DNA of 64,000 bases from positions 1,054,001 through 1,118,000 of the forward strand of contig CAVYJN010000006.1 of NCBI GenBank assembly GCA_963768885.1. The letters run 5' to 3'. Position numbers and translations under genes: made by a program. Shown piece by piece: positions 34,968 to 43,800 of the stretch (position 1 is its first letter; the number at the start of each line of letters is the position of its first letter). Source of the stretch: DASRIA01 sp963768885 (GTDB lineage: Bacteria > Actinomycetota > Thermoleophilia > Solirubrobacterales > JBBDJG01). A model generated the notes under the pieces. That model did not search any database. It worked only from the letters and a program-made list of their open reading frames with translations, and had not been told where the DNA came from.

Positions 34968-35387
34968 TTGATCACGATCAGCTCCAAATCGCGCTACGCG
35001 GTCCAGGCCCTTGCCGAGCTTGCGCGCCAGGGCGCCGAGCGCAACGGCCAGCCGGTGCCGATCGCCGAGCTCGCGCGCCGCCGTGAGATCCCCCTCCAGT
35101 TCCTCGAGCAGCTGTTCGCGACGCTGCGGCGCGCGAACGTCCTCCAGAGCCAGCGCGGCGTGAAGGGCGGCTACTCCTTCCAGCGCGACCCCAGCAAGAT
35201 CTCGGTGCTCGAGATCGTGCAGCTGCTCGACGGCGAGTTCGACGCCGAGGCGGCCGCGGCCGGCGGCGCCAACGAGGTTTGGACACGCGCCGTCACGTCC
35301 CTGCGCAACGAGCTGAAGGGCACGACGATCGCCGACGTGGTCCGGCAGGAGGCCGAGGCCGCGGGCGCGTCGATGTACTACATCTAG
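34968..35387 (+). CDS. Rrf2-family transcriptional regulator
   Basis: 139 residues from TTG 34968, preceded by AGGAGAG. Winged-helix N-terminus: ISSKSRYAVQALAELARQG, recognition helix EIPLQFLEQLFATLRRANVL and wing QRGVKGGYSFQRDP, all typical of Rrf2/CymR/IscR. The linker lacks the three Cys that bind an iron-sulfur cluster in IscR and NsrR, so it is more like CymR, which responds to cysteine synthase. No cysteine-biosynthesis gene is next to it. The target is unknown. Confidence 0.9.
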   Translation: MITISSKSRYAVQALAELARQGAERNGQPVPIAELARRREIPLQFLEQLFATLRRANVLQSQRGVKGGYSFQRDPSKISVLEIVQLLDGEFDAEAAAAGGANEVWTRAVTSLRNELKGTTIADVVRQEAEAAGASMYYI

Positions 35388-35422
35388 GACCACCTGCGCC
35401 GCCATGCGGCGTTCCCCGAGCT

Positions 35423-35848
35423 TCAGGAGTCGGCATGAGCGTCTTGCTCCGACAGGCCGACGGCTTCGAGAGCGTCCGACTGGCTCGTGTAGAGCTTCCA
35501 GTGGACGATCAAACCGTCCCTGAACGTGTAGACCTGAGCGTACTTCCCCATGGGGACTTCGAGACCCGTGGAGCGCCCCCGCATCCGCTGGTCAATCAGC
35601 GCCACCACGCGGTCCCCGGCGTCAATCAATTCGTACTCGAATTGGACGGTTTCCCACGCGGCGAGCCACTCTCGCCAGTACTGCCGCACGCCCCCTATCC
35701 CCCGGTAGACCCCACTGTTGTCCAGCACCGGAGACTCGGAGGCATCCCATTCGATTTCCGGGTCCAGGAGTTCCCCACCGAACTCGCTCTTACCAGCGAG
35801 GAAGGCCTCGTGGGCCACGCGCAACCGCTCCACGTCCTCCTGCGACAT
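35423..35848 (-). CDS. SnoaL-like / nuclear transport factor 2-fold protein
   Basis: 141 residues. SnoaL-like cone fold: VERLRVAHEAFLAG, then LLDPEIEWDASESPVLDNSG, GVRQYWREWLAAWETVQFEY, RVVALIDQRMRGRST, and the C-terminal strand FRDGLIVHWKLYTSQSDALE. Such proteins are small cyclases, isomerases or hydrolases, but no catalytic set can be assigned. Its start follows the stop of the next minus-strand gene by only three bases, and the two proteins share MS-x-E-(D/N)-VE and EALEA-(V/A)-GLSE, so they are a tandem duplication. Confidence 0.82.
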   Translation of the reverse strand: MSQEDVERLRVAHEAFLAGKSEFGGELLDPEIEWDASESPVLDNSGVYRGIGGVRQYWREWLAAWETVQFEYELIDAGDRVVALIDQRMRGRSTGLEVPMGKYAQVYTFRDGLIVHWKLYTSQSDALEAVGLSEQDAHADS

Positions 35849-35851
35849 CGC

Positions 35852-36418
35852 CTACTCCGAGAGGCCCGCGGCCTCGAGGGCTTCGGCGTAGTCGTAGTAC
35901 TCCTGAGTTCGGATCACTCTGCCGTCCTCGAAGGTCGAGACGAGCGCGAACGCCTCGGTGAGCCGGATGCCACTGGCCTGCGCGCGCATCGGCACGTTGG
36001 CGAGGACCACCGTGCGTTCGCCGGCGTCGATGAGCTCCACCGGCTTCACGTACACCTCGGCGCCGAAGACCTCAGCCGTCGAGGCCACGTATCTCTTGTG
36101 GCCTTCGAGACCGCGATAGCACGGCTCCAGCAGACCGGCCTCGACCCAGCTTCGCGCCGGGAGGTATTCGAACTCGGGGTGGTAGCCGATTCCAACCGCG
36201 TCCATGTCGCGGCGGTTGTACGCCTCCAAGGCGAGCCGCGTCGCTCGCCACAAGACCGCTTGGCGGACACGCGAACGGGGCGGCAGTTTCAAGATCAGGC
36301 CGAGGGGTGCCACGGCGAGCCGGGGGAAGCGCAGAAACAGCCGCTGATCAAGCGTGCGCCTCGACCGCTCACGCACCCGAAGCGGCTTACGCACGGACTC
36401 TACGTTCTCCGGCGACAT
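35852..36418 (-). CDS. SnoaL-like protein with N-terminal extension
   Basis: 188 residues from ATG 36418. The C-terminal 125 residues are a SnoaL-like domain (LALEAYNRRDMDAV, YHPEFEYLPARSW, YRGLEGHKRYVA, FALVSTFEDGRVIRTQEYYD) parallel to the next gene. The N-terminal 60 residues are basic and hydrophobic (RLFLRFPRLAVAPLGLILKL) and may be a membrane-associated helix. No catalytic assignment. Upstream partner in a two-gene transcript with the 35423 gene. Confidence 0.78.
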   Translation of the reverse strand: MSPENVESVRKPLRVRERSRRTLDQRLFLRFPRLAVAPLGLILKLPPRSRVRQAVLWRATRLALEAYNRRDMDAVGIGYHPEFEYLPARSWVEAGLLEPCYRGLEGHKRYVASTAEVFGAEVYVKPVELIDAGERTVVLANVPMRAQASGIRLTEAFALVSTFEDGRVIRTQEYYDYAEALEAAGLSE

Positions 36419-36542
36419 TCCCGCGCAGTATCCCGCAGGCTCAGGAGTCGGAGGGAGCGGCTTGCTCGCCGGGTCTCGAAGCGGTAGGCGAAGCTCCAGC
36501 GGCTACCGGGGACGCGGCAAGGGCAGTGGGGCCAAGAGCCCG

Positions 36543-37316
36543 CTATTCCTCGAACTGGGAGTGCCGGACGAGCGTGCCGAACCTGAGCCAGCGATCGAGC
36601 AGCTGCGTCCGGGTCCGGGGATGCGCTTCCGCCTTGAACACGGCGTAGGACACGCGTTTCATGTTGTGCCGGGGATAGCGCTCGACGACAGACGCGACGG
36701 TTTCGGGGGTCAACTCCCAATGCCGGAGCCCGATCACATCGAGGCCGGCACCCGCCTGCAACAGCTGCGCCTCGGGTCCGTGCTCGGGAGGGACCCTTGC
36801 GTTCAGATGCAGGCTGATCGCGTCGGCCAAGGTCGAGCAGCGATGGGCCGGCCATCCGCGCTCCCCTGCCCAGTCGTTCGCCAGGATCCCCGCGCGTGCG
36901 CCGAAACAGGGCATCGGAGCGTAGTCCCGGAACCGATCCGTGAGCGCGAGGTCGTGAAGCAACGACGCCACGTAGAGGAGCTCGGGATCCGGACGCAGCC
37001 GGGTGCTCTCGCCGAGGATCATCCCCCACACGTAGGTGCGAAAGCAGTGGTTGAGGAGCATCGGCGAGGATGCTTCCCGGCATAGCTCTTCAGCCTCCTT
37101 CGCGATGGCCGAGTCCGGAATCGGCAACCGGCCCACATCGAACGCGAAGGCGCGCGGATTTCGAAAGCCGAGCCGCTGGCGGACCTGAGCGGGCGCCGCG
37201 CTCAGGAACACGCGAACCCCGGCCGCGACCTCCCGGACGCGCTCCCGAGGAGACATCTCGCCACCGCTCGCCCGCGCCCAAGCAAGGGTGCCGAAGTTCG
37301 CAGGCGCCGGGCTCAT
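36543..37316 (-). CDS. HD-domain protein (metal-dependent phosphohydrolase superfamily)
   Basis: 257 residues from ATG 37316. HD-domain ligands are visible: H of LLNHCFRTYVWG, HD of ASLLHDLALTD, then H of STLADAISLHLNARV and D of GAGLDVIGLRHWE. The pattern and spacing resemble the cyanamide-hydratase-like branch, whose members act on small molecules, but substrate is unknown. Between it and the upstream minus-strand gene (36419-36542) nothing is recognised. Confidence 0.8.
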   Translation of the reverse strand: MSPAPANFGTLAWARASGGEMSPRERVREVAAGVRVFLSAAPAQVRQRLGFRNPRAFAFDVGRLPIPDSAIAKEAEELCREASSPMLLNHCFRTYVWGMILGESTRLRPDPELLYVASLLHDLALTDRFRDYAPMPCFGARAGILANDWAGERGWPAHRCSTLADAISLHLNARVPPEHGPEAQLLQAGAGLDVIGLRHWELTPETVASVVERYPRHNMKRVSYAVFKAEAHPRTRTQLLDRWLRFGTLVRHSQFEE

Positions 37317-37450
37317 TCGCGCATCTTGTCCGACCGCGAGCCCGACCGCAATGACAAATCACCCTCGCTTTCAGGTCAGCGCGACGAGGCGACATCTACG
37401 ATACGTACGACTGTGTGCCGCGCTGCGCGACACCCCCAGGTGACAACGCG

Positions 37451-38071
37451 ATGGTGATCGGACGCGGCTTCGCGTGGGCGCATCTGCCCAAGACCGGGGG
37501 CGATGCGACGCTCGCGATGTTCCGCCTGTTTCCCGACCTGATCGAGTTCGCGGATCCCGACGACACGAACGACAAGCACGCTCAGTTCCATGAGCGCGCC
37601 GACCAGGTCCGCGGCCGCCTGCTGGTGATGAACTTCCGCCGCCTGCCGGCGTGGGCCCTGAGCCGCGCGCAGCACCGCAACACGCGCGGGGCCTGGCCCG
37701 ACTACCGACCCGAGCCGATGGCGAGCGCCGAGGAGCTCGCCGAGAGCTCCTTTCCCGACGGCCGGATCGAGCTGTACACCGACCATGGGCGCTTTACCCC
37801 CGACCGCTGGCTGCGCCAGGAGATGCTCGCCGCGGACTTCCTCGACTTCGTGTCCGGTATCCGCGAGGTCAGCGAGCGCGAGCGCCAGGGCGTGCTGGAG
37901 CTGGGCGCGGTGAACGCGGCAAGCTACGACCACGAGATCGCGAACTGGTTCAGCGCGGATCAGATTCGGCGCATGTACCTGAGCAACCCGTGGTGGGCGA
38001 GGATCGAGCGCGAGCTGTACGGGAGCCTCTACGAGCTCCCAGCGCAGGCAACGGCGCCCCGGGCAATGTAG
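37451..38071 (+). CDS. Sulfotransferase-fold protein
   Basis: 206 residues from ATG 37451; an in-frame ATG at 37415 is possible but the motif begins here. FAWAHLPKTGGDATLAMFRL is the 5'-phosphosulfate-binding loop (x-H-x-PKTGG-x-x) of the PAPS sulfotransferase superfamily. The remainder is short for this family and has a long helical end (SYDHEIANWFSADQIRRMY), so the 3'-phosphate site is not obvious. It opens the surface-glycan locus. Transfer of sulfate to a glycan or lipid is inferred from the fold and location. Confidence 0.72.
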   Translation: MVIGRGFAWAHLPKTGGDATLAMFRLFPDLIEFADPDDTNDKHAQFHERADQVRGRLLVMNFRRLPAWALSRAQHRNTRGAWPDYRPEPMASAEELAESSFPDGRIELYTDHGRFTPDRWLRQEMLAADFLDFVSGIREVSERERQGVLELGAVNAASYDHEIANWFSADQIRRMYLSNPWWARIERELYGSLYELPAQATAPRAM

Positions 38072-38083
38072 CCTCTGCGCGCA

Positions 38084-39163
38084 ATGGCTTCCGAGAACAC
38101 CAGCCACGGGAACGGCCTCGCAAGCGAGGCGCCGGGCGCCGGGCTCACGATCTGTGTCACCGGCGGCGCAGGCTACGTCGGCTGCGTCCTCACGGAGCGC
38201 CTGCTCGACCGGGGCTACCGGGTGCGGGTGCTGGATCGCCTCTACTGGGGAAACGAGCCGCTCGCGCACCTCGAGGACCGCATCGAGATGGTGACCGCGG
38301 ACGTGCGCGACCTGCCCCCGGACGCACTCGACGGGGTCGACGGCGTGATCCACCTCGCCGGCCTCTCGAACGACCCCACCGCGGAGTACGACCCGGAGGC
38401 CAACTGGCAGATGAACGCGATCGCGACCGAGAGCCTCGGTCGGATGTGCGTCGAGCGCGGGATCGAGCGCCTCGTGTTCGCCTCCTCGTGCTCGCTGTAC
38501 GACCGCCTCCCGCCGGGCATGCACGACGAGCGGGCCTCGGTCGAGCCCTACGGCCCCTACGCGACCTCCAAGCGCTACGGGGAGGAGCGGCTGCTCGAGC
38601 TGATCGACTCCGGACTGTGCCCCGTGATCCTGCGCAACGGCACCGCCTACGGCTGGAGCCGTCGCATGCGCTTCGACCTCGTGGTCAACACGTTCGTGAA
38701 GGACGCGCTTCTGCACGAACGGCTCAGCCTTCACGGCGGCGGATGGATGTGGCGGCCGCTGGTCGACGTCAGGGACATCGCCGACGCGATGATCGCCGCA
38801 TGCGAAGCGCCCGCCGACGTGGTGCGCGGCGAGATCTTCAACGTCCTCCACTCCAACTACCAGATCCGCGAACTCGCGATGCTCGTCGCCGGATCGGTGC
38901 AGCTGCTCGGGCGGCACGTGCGCCTCGAGGAGACGCCCCCGCCCGCACTCGTCAGGGACTATCAGTGCTCGAACACGAAGCTCACCCAGCAGCTCGGGTT
39001 CACTCCCGCCCGCTCGGTGGTCGAGGCGATCGCCGAGATCCTGGAGCGCATCGACGTGGACGACCGCACGATGCTCACCGACCCCCGCTACTACAACATC
39101 CGCTGGATGGAGCTGCTGCACGAGGTCGGCCCGCGGCTCCAGCAGTTCGGCACCGTCCTTTGA
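38084..39163 (+). CDS. NAD-dependent nucleotide-sugar epimerase/dehydratase
   Basis: 359 residues. Extended SDR fold: TICVTGGAGYVGCVLTERLL (NAD-binding GGxGYxG), VRVLDRLYWGNEPL, GVIHLAGLSNDPTAEYDP, catalytic FASSCSLYD and YGPYATSKRYGEE (Tyr-x-x-x-Lys). A non-conserved 22-residue N-terminal extension precedes the fold. The substrate is likely a dTDP- or UDP-sugar, given rfbD and rfbC downstream. TAGCCT at 38069-38074 lies nine bases before the ATG. The stop overlaps the rfbD start (TTGA). Confidence 0.88.
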   Translation: MASENTSHGNGLASEAPGAGLTICVTGGAGYVGCVLTERLLDRGYRVRVLDRLYWGNEPLAHLEDRIEMVTADVRDLPPDALDGVDGVIHLAGLSNDPTAEYDPEANWQMNAIATESLGRMCVERGIERLVFASSCSLYDRLPPGMHDERASVEPYGPYATSKRYGEERLLELIDSGLCPVILRNGTAYGWSRRMRFDLVVNTFVKDALLHERLSLHGGGWMWRPLVDVRDIADAMIAACEAPADVVRGEIFNVLHSNYQIRELAMLVAGSVQLLGRHVRLEETPPPALVRDYQCSNTKLTQQLGFTPARSVVEAIAEILERIDVDDRTMLTDPRYYNIRWMELLHEVGPRLQQFGTVL

Positions 39164-40041
39164 GCGAGCGCCGCGCCCTGATCACAGGCGCCGGCGGGCA
39201 GCTGGGATCCGAGCTGGGTGCCCTGCTCTCCGACACGGGCGAGGTATTGGCCGCCGGTCGCGAGGATCTCGACATCACCGACGACCCGGCGGTCGCGGCC
39301 GCCTTTGCCGAGTTCCGGCCTTCGCTCGTGATCAACTGCGCCGCCTTCCACAACGTGGACGAGTGCGAGCGCGAGGAGGACCGATCGTTCGAGGTCAACG
39401 TGCGGGCGGTGAAGCGCCTCGCGGAGGCCTGCACACAGAACGGCGCCAAGCTCGTCCACTTCAGCACGAACTACGTCTTCGACGGGACGAGCGCCGAGCC
39501 CTACGGCGAGTCCGATCGGCCCGCTCCGCGAAGCATCTACGCGATCTCGAAGCTGGCCGGCGAGCATGCCGCTCTCGCCTACGAGGCGCGTGCCCTGGTC
39601 GTTCGCTCGAGCGGTCTCTACGGCCTGCGCGGGAGCGTGTCCAAGGGCGGCAACTTCGTGACGCGCATGATCGCGCGAGGGCGCGACCAGGGCGAGCTCA
39701 AGATGGTGGCCGACCAGCGGCTGACCCCGACCTTCACGGCGGACCTCGCACGCGCCGTGGTCGAGGCCGTGGAGCGGGACGCCGACGGCGTGCTCCATCT
39801 GACGAACGGGGGCGAGTGCTCCTGGTACGAGTTCACGCGCGCGATCATGGACGTCGCCGGGGTCGACGCCTCGGTCGAGCCGGTCGAGACGAGCACCGGC
39901 CCGGGTCTCACCCAGCGCCCGCTCAACGGCGTGCTGCGATCCGAGCGCTCGCAGGCGCTGGGGCTGTCAGGGCTACGCCCGTGGCGCGAGGCGCTTGCCG
40001 ACTACATGGAGCGCGCGGGGCTCGCGCAGGCCGCCGCCTAG
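39160..40041 (+). CDS. rfbD: dTDP-4-dehydrorhamnose reductase
   Basis: 293 residues from TTG 39160, overlapping the epimerase stop. SDR motifs: ALITGAGGQLGSELGALL, REDLDITDD, INCAAFHNVDECE, HFSTNYVFDGTSAEPYGESD and the catalytic IYAISKLAGEHA (Tyr-x-x-x-Lys). Final step of dTDP-L-rhamnose synthesis, using NADPH, or of a related 6-deoxyhexose. It converges with rfbC, the stop codons overlapping in CTAG. rfbA and rfbB are not in the window and must lie elsewhere. Confidence 0.9.
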   Translation: MSERRALITGAGGQLGSELGALLSDTGEVLAAGREDLDITDDPAVAAAFAEFRPSLVINCAAFHNVDECEREEDRSFEVNVRAVKRLAEACTQNGAKLVHFSTNYVFDGTSAEPYGESDRPAPRSIYAISKLAGEHAALAYEARALVVRSSGLYGLRGSVSKGGNFVTRMIARGRDQGELKMVADQRLTPTFTADLARAVVEAVERDADGVLHLTNGGECSWYEFTRAIMDVAGVDASVEPVETSTGPGLTQRPLNGVLRSERSQALGLSGLRPWREALADYMERAGLAQAAA

Positions 40042-40595
40042 GTCTCGTAGCGAAACGGGAGCTCGTCCTCCAGCTCCCGCAGGAGCGGCGCGGTCGCGTC
40101 GCGCTGTGAGGGCACCAGCTCGATGTCGGGCCACTCGACGCCGACGTCGGGGTCGTCGTATCTGATGCCGCGCTCGATGCTCTCGTCGTAGTAGGCCGAG
40201 CACTTGTACATCACGTCCGCCATGTCGCTCACCACGCAGAACCCGTGCGCGAACCCGATCGGGCAGTACAGCTGATGGAGGTTCTCGTCGTTCAGCTCGA
40301 AGGCCTCCCACTGCGCGTACGTCGGAGAGCCGCGACGCAGGTCCACGACCACGTCCACGATCGCTCCGCGCGCGCAGCGCACCAGCTTCGCCATCCCGCG
40401 GCCGACCTGGAAGTGCATCCCCCGGACGATGCCCCGCTTCGAGCGGGAGTGGTTGTCCTGGACGAACTCGTCGGCCACGCCGAGCTCGGTGAAGACGTTG
40501 CGGCGATAGCACTCGTGAAAGAAGCCCCGCTCGTCGCCGTGGACGACCGGGCCGACGAGCACGGGCCCGTCGAGTCGCGTCTCGATTAGCTTCAT
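40038..40595 (-). CDS. rfbC: dTDP-4-dehydrorhamnose 3,5-epimerase
   Basis: 185 residues from ATG 40595 with GGAGA upstream. RmlC cupin: VVHGDERGFFHECYRR, VQDNHSRSKRGIVRGMHFQ (catalytic His of RGMHFQ), KLVRCARGAIVDVVVDLR (catalytic Asp) and IPIGFAHGFC-type segment (YCPIGFAHGFCVVSD). It epimerises C3 and C5 of the 4-keto sugar before RfbD acts. Divergent from the first GT4 gene, 93 bases apart. Confidence 0.95.
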   Translation of the reverse strand: MKLIETRLDGPVLVGPVVHGDERGFFHECYRRNVFTELGVADEFVQDNHSRSKRGIVRGMHFQVGRGMAKLVRCARGAIVDVVVDLRRGSPTYAQWEAFELNDENLHQLYCPIGFAHGFCVVSDMADVMYKCSAYYDESIERGIRYDDPDVGVEWPDIELVPSQRDATAPLLRELEDELPFRYET

Positions 40596-40688
40596 GGTCT
40601 CCGATCCCGTTGGTTGGACGGTGGTCAGGTTACCCAGACTCCGCCCGCGGTCGCGGTCGCCGCGGCTGATAACCCCTGTTACGTTTCT

Positions 40689-41990
40689 ATGGTGGGACGA
40701 AAGACGAAGGTCCTCTACCTGTCGAACAGCCACCCGGTGCTGCAACCGGGAGGCACGGGAACCTACGCGCTCGAGCTGCACGAGGCGATGGGGCGCTCCG
40801 ACGAGTTCGAGTCGCTGCTGGTCTCGCGCATGGGGTCGTCGCCCGAGACCCCGGTCAGCCACCGGGCCGGAGCGCCGTTCAGCGCCCTCGACGGAGATCC
40901 GACCCAATACACGGTCCTGATCGAAGAGGCCGGCTTCGACCCCTTCTACATGACCTTCGGGGAGAAGTCGCTGTACACGAGGTACTTCGCTGATTTCCTC
41001 CGTACGCAAGAGCCCGACGTCGTCCACTTCCTGCATTCGCCGCTGATGGGCTGCGAGCTGATCTCCCTCATCCACCGCTCGCTGCCGGCGGCGCCGATCG
41101 TCCACACGCTCCACGACTACGGGCCAATCTGTCACCGCGAGGGAAAGCTCGTCCGCACGCGCAGCGAGGCCTTGTGCCTGAAGGCCTCCTCGCGCCGGTG
41201 CCACGAGTGCTTCCCGGCGATCACCGAGCAGGAGTTCTTCTACAGGAGGCGGTTCATCGGCGCGCATCTGGACCACGTCGACCTCTTCCTGGCGCCCAGC
41301 AACTTCCTCCTGGAGCGCTACGTCGAGTGGGGGATCGCGCGCGAGCGGATCCGCTTCGAGGACTACGGGCGGCCGCCGGCGCAGCCGGTTCCGGAGAGCA
41401 CGGAGGACCGGCCCCGGAACAGGCTCGGCTTCTTCGGCGACGTGGGGCCCTTCAAGGGCACGGAGGTGCTCTTCGAGGCAATGCGAGTCCTCCGTGACCG
41501 GCAGTCCGATGCTCATCTGTCGGTGTACGGCTCCAACCTGGGGAGCTACCCCGACGAGTACCAGGAGCGTCTCCGGACTCTCAAAGAGGCCGGGAACATC
41601 AGTTTCGCCGGTGCCTACGACCGTGGCAGCCTCGCGCACGTGATGAGCCGGGTCGACTGGGTGGTCGTGCCTTCACGCTGGTGGGAGAGCTCACCGCTCG
41701 TGATCCAGGAGGCGTTCCTCCACGGCCGTCCGGTGATCTGCAGCGACATCGGTGGGATGGCCGAGAAGGTGGCCAACGGCGTCAACGGGCTGCATTTCAC
41801 GGTCGGCAGTCCGCAGAGCCTCGCCGACACGATGCTCCGCGCGGTGACCACCGCGGGCCTGTGGGAAGAGCTCAGGGCGGGCGCGCCCCCCGTCCCGCCC
41901 ATGGAGGAGCACGTGGGGCGCCTCACCTCCCTCTATCGCGAGCTGCTCGAACGGGAGAACCAGGTCGAGGCTCCCGCGGTGCTGCGGTGA
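40689..41990 (+). CDS. GT4 glycosyltransferase, cassette 1
   Basis: 433 residues from ATG 40689 (GTG 40692 is possible). GT-B fold, N-terminal acceptor domain with PGGTGTYALELHEAM, C-terminal donor domain with the retaining-GT E-x7-E motif in WWESSPLVIQEAFLHGRPVI. Between them residues about 150-180 carry a Cys/His segment (ICHREG, then LC and RRCHECFP) shared by all six GT4 proteins of the locus. FFGDVGPFKG starts the donor domain. Donor and acceptor sugars unknown. The stop overlaps the GT2 gene start (GTGA), so the two are coupled. A TACGTT box at 40680-40685 is close upstream. Confidence 0.88.
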   Translation: MVGRKTKVLYLSNSHPVLQPGGTGTYALELHEAMGRSDEFESLLVSRMGSSPETPVSHRAGAPFSALDGDPTQYTVLIEEAGFDPFYMTFGEKSLYTRYFADFLRTQEPDVVHFLHSPLMGCELISLIHRSLPAAPIVHTLHDYGPICHREGKLVRTRSEALCLKASSRRCHECFPAITEQEFFYRRRFIGAHLDHVDLFLAPSNFLLERYVEWGIARERIRFEDYGRPPAQPVPESTEDRPRNRLGFFGDVGPFKGTEVLFEAMRVLRDRQSDAHLSVYGSNLGSYPDEYQERLRTLKEAGNISFAGAYDRGSLAHVMSRVDWVVVPSRWWESSPLVIQEAFLHGRPVICSDIGGMAEKVANGVNGLHFTVGSPQSLADTMLRAVTTAGLWEELRAGAPPVPPMEEHVGRLTSLYRELLERENQVEAPAVLR

Positions 41991-43800
41991 TCGGCACACG
42001 TGCTCTGCGCGCGGCGGCGTGGACGGGCGACAGCCTGCTCGTCCTGGTCGGCCGCTTCCGCCGTTTGGAGCCGGGCGCCGTCGAGGCGGGCGCGACCCTG
42101 GGAACGCGGCGGGTCGCCCTGGAGGGCCGCTGCCTGCCCCTGGGCAGAAGGAGCAAGATCGTGGTGCTCGGCTTCCCGGAAGACGAACCGTCGGCGGACA
42201 CCACTCCGAGCCTCGAGCTTCGTTCCAGCGGTCGCCCGTCGTCGATCAAGTCCCGTGCACTCGACCGTGCCCTCGTCGATCCGGATGAACTCGTTCGCAA
42301 GGAGCTGGCGGGCCTCGACCGGGCGACCCGCGAGGACCTGCACGCGCTGATTCTCTCGCTGTCGATCCCGCGTCTCGACGGCAGCCGGGGCTTCTCGCTC
42401 GGCAGGGATCTCCACGCGGTTCGAGATGCCCTGCGCACACCGCTTCCGCGGCGGCCACACGATCGCGACGAGGCGCAGGCGGTATGTGTCGACAGGTTTT
42501 TTGCCGTCGATGACGGGCTTTCGTGATCGAAGGGTGGACGCTCGACGAGGACGGCACGTTCGACCGGCTCACCGCGGTCTCGCCCGAGGGCCAGGAAGCG
42601 GATCTCGAGGACGCGTTTCGCGTCATGCGCCCCGACATCATCGGAAAGCTCGACAGCTCGGCCGGGCGGCCCCAGAAGCACGGCTTCATCAAGTACTTCG
42701 AGCTTCCGGCTCGCAGTCGATTGGATGCGGGGTGGATCGTCCAGTGGAGGGATGCCGCCGGCTCCGGGGTGGAGGTCGAAGCCCCGCCACCGCTGCGTGA
42801 CCCTGCGCAGGTCCAATCGACTCTGCTGGGGTTGTTCGCAAAGGAGCAGCCCAACAGGGAGGAGCTGCGGCACGCGCACCTGCATCCTGCGCTCGTCAAG
42901 CTCCAGGAACGCCACCGGGACTCGATCGAGATCGAGAGCGTCGTCGAATACGGCCGCCCCAGCGCATCGCCCGCGGTGTCGATCGTCGTGACCCTGTACA
43001 AGCGGATCGACTTTCTCTACCACCAGATCCTGCACTTCGCACAGGATCCGGCGATCCGCGAGGCGGACCTGATCTACGTGCTGGACTCTCCGGAGGATGC
43101 CGAGGCGCTGGACGCCCTCGCCTCCCAGGCCCACGCCCTCCACGGCGTGCCGTTCCGGATCGCCAAGCTATCGCGCAACGCCGGGTTCCCGGTCGCGAAC
43201 ATCCTCGGGGCATCGCTCGCCCGCGGCAGGCTGCTCTTGCTTCTGAACAGCGACGTGCTCCCCGACCGGCCCGGCTGGCTGGACCGGATGGTGGCTTTCC
43301 ACGACGCTCAACCGGGCATCGGCGCTCTCGGGGCGAAGCTCCTGTTCGAGGACGACTCGATCCAGCACGCCGGGATGTACTTCGAGCGCAACCCTGTCTC
43401 GCGCCTCTGGGAGAACCTGCACTATTTCAAGGGCCTTCACCGCGACTTCCCGCCGGCGGCCGTCAGCCGGCCCGTGCCGGCGATCACGGGGGGATGCCTG
43501 ATGATCGACCGCGCCCTCTACGAGGACGTGGGAGGGCTGCGTCACGAGTACATCCTCCAGGGCGGCTACGAGGACTCCGACCTATGTCTGCGGCTGATCG
43601 ATCGAGGCCTGCGCAACTGGTATGTGGCGGACGCCGAGCTGTACCACCTCGAGGGCCAGGCGCACGAGTCATCCTCGCGCGCGACCACCAAGGGCTACAA
43701 CACCTGGCTCCACACGCAGCTCTGGAACGATCTGATCGAGCAGGTCATGAGCGACGCGCCCGGTGTCGCGCCGTCGCTTCTTGCGGCGACGGCCGACTGA
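41987..43800 (+). CDS. GT2 glycosyltransferase with N-terminal modules, cassette 1, one missing base
   Basis: GTG 41987 overlaps the preceding GT4. A single base is missing near 42522: without it the gene splits into a 179-residue piece and a 425-residue piece, but restoring it aligns VDDGLSVIEGW with ERSFWIRGW of the 45117 paralogue and gives 604 residues. Layout: short beta module (AAWTGDSLLVLVG), helical stretch (REDLHALILSL), GW/RPD module (about 175-265), then GT-A domain from SIVVTLYKRIDFLYHQ, with LIYVLDSPE, LLLLNSDVLPDRPGW and GGYEDSDLCLRL. Inverting-type GT2; donor unknown. Confidence 0.85.

Noticed and set aside
41987..42526. Independent 179-residue gene before the GT2 domain
   Set aside because: Restoring one base joins it smoothly to the downstream frame and reproduces the architecture of three paralogues.
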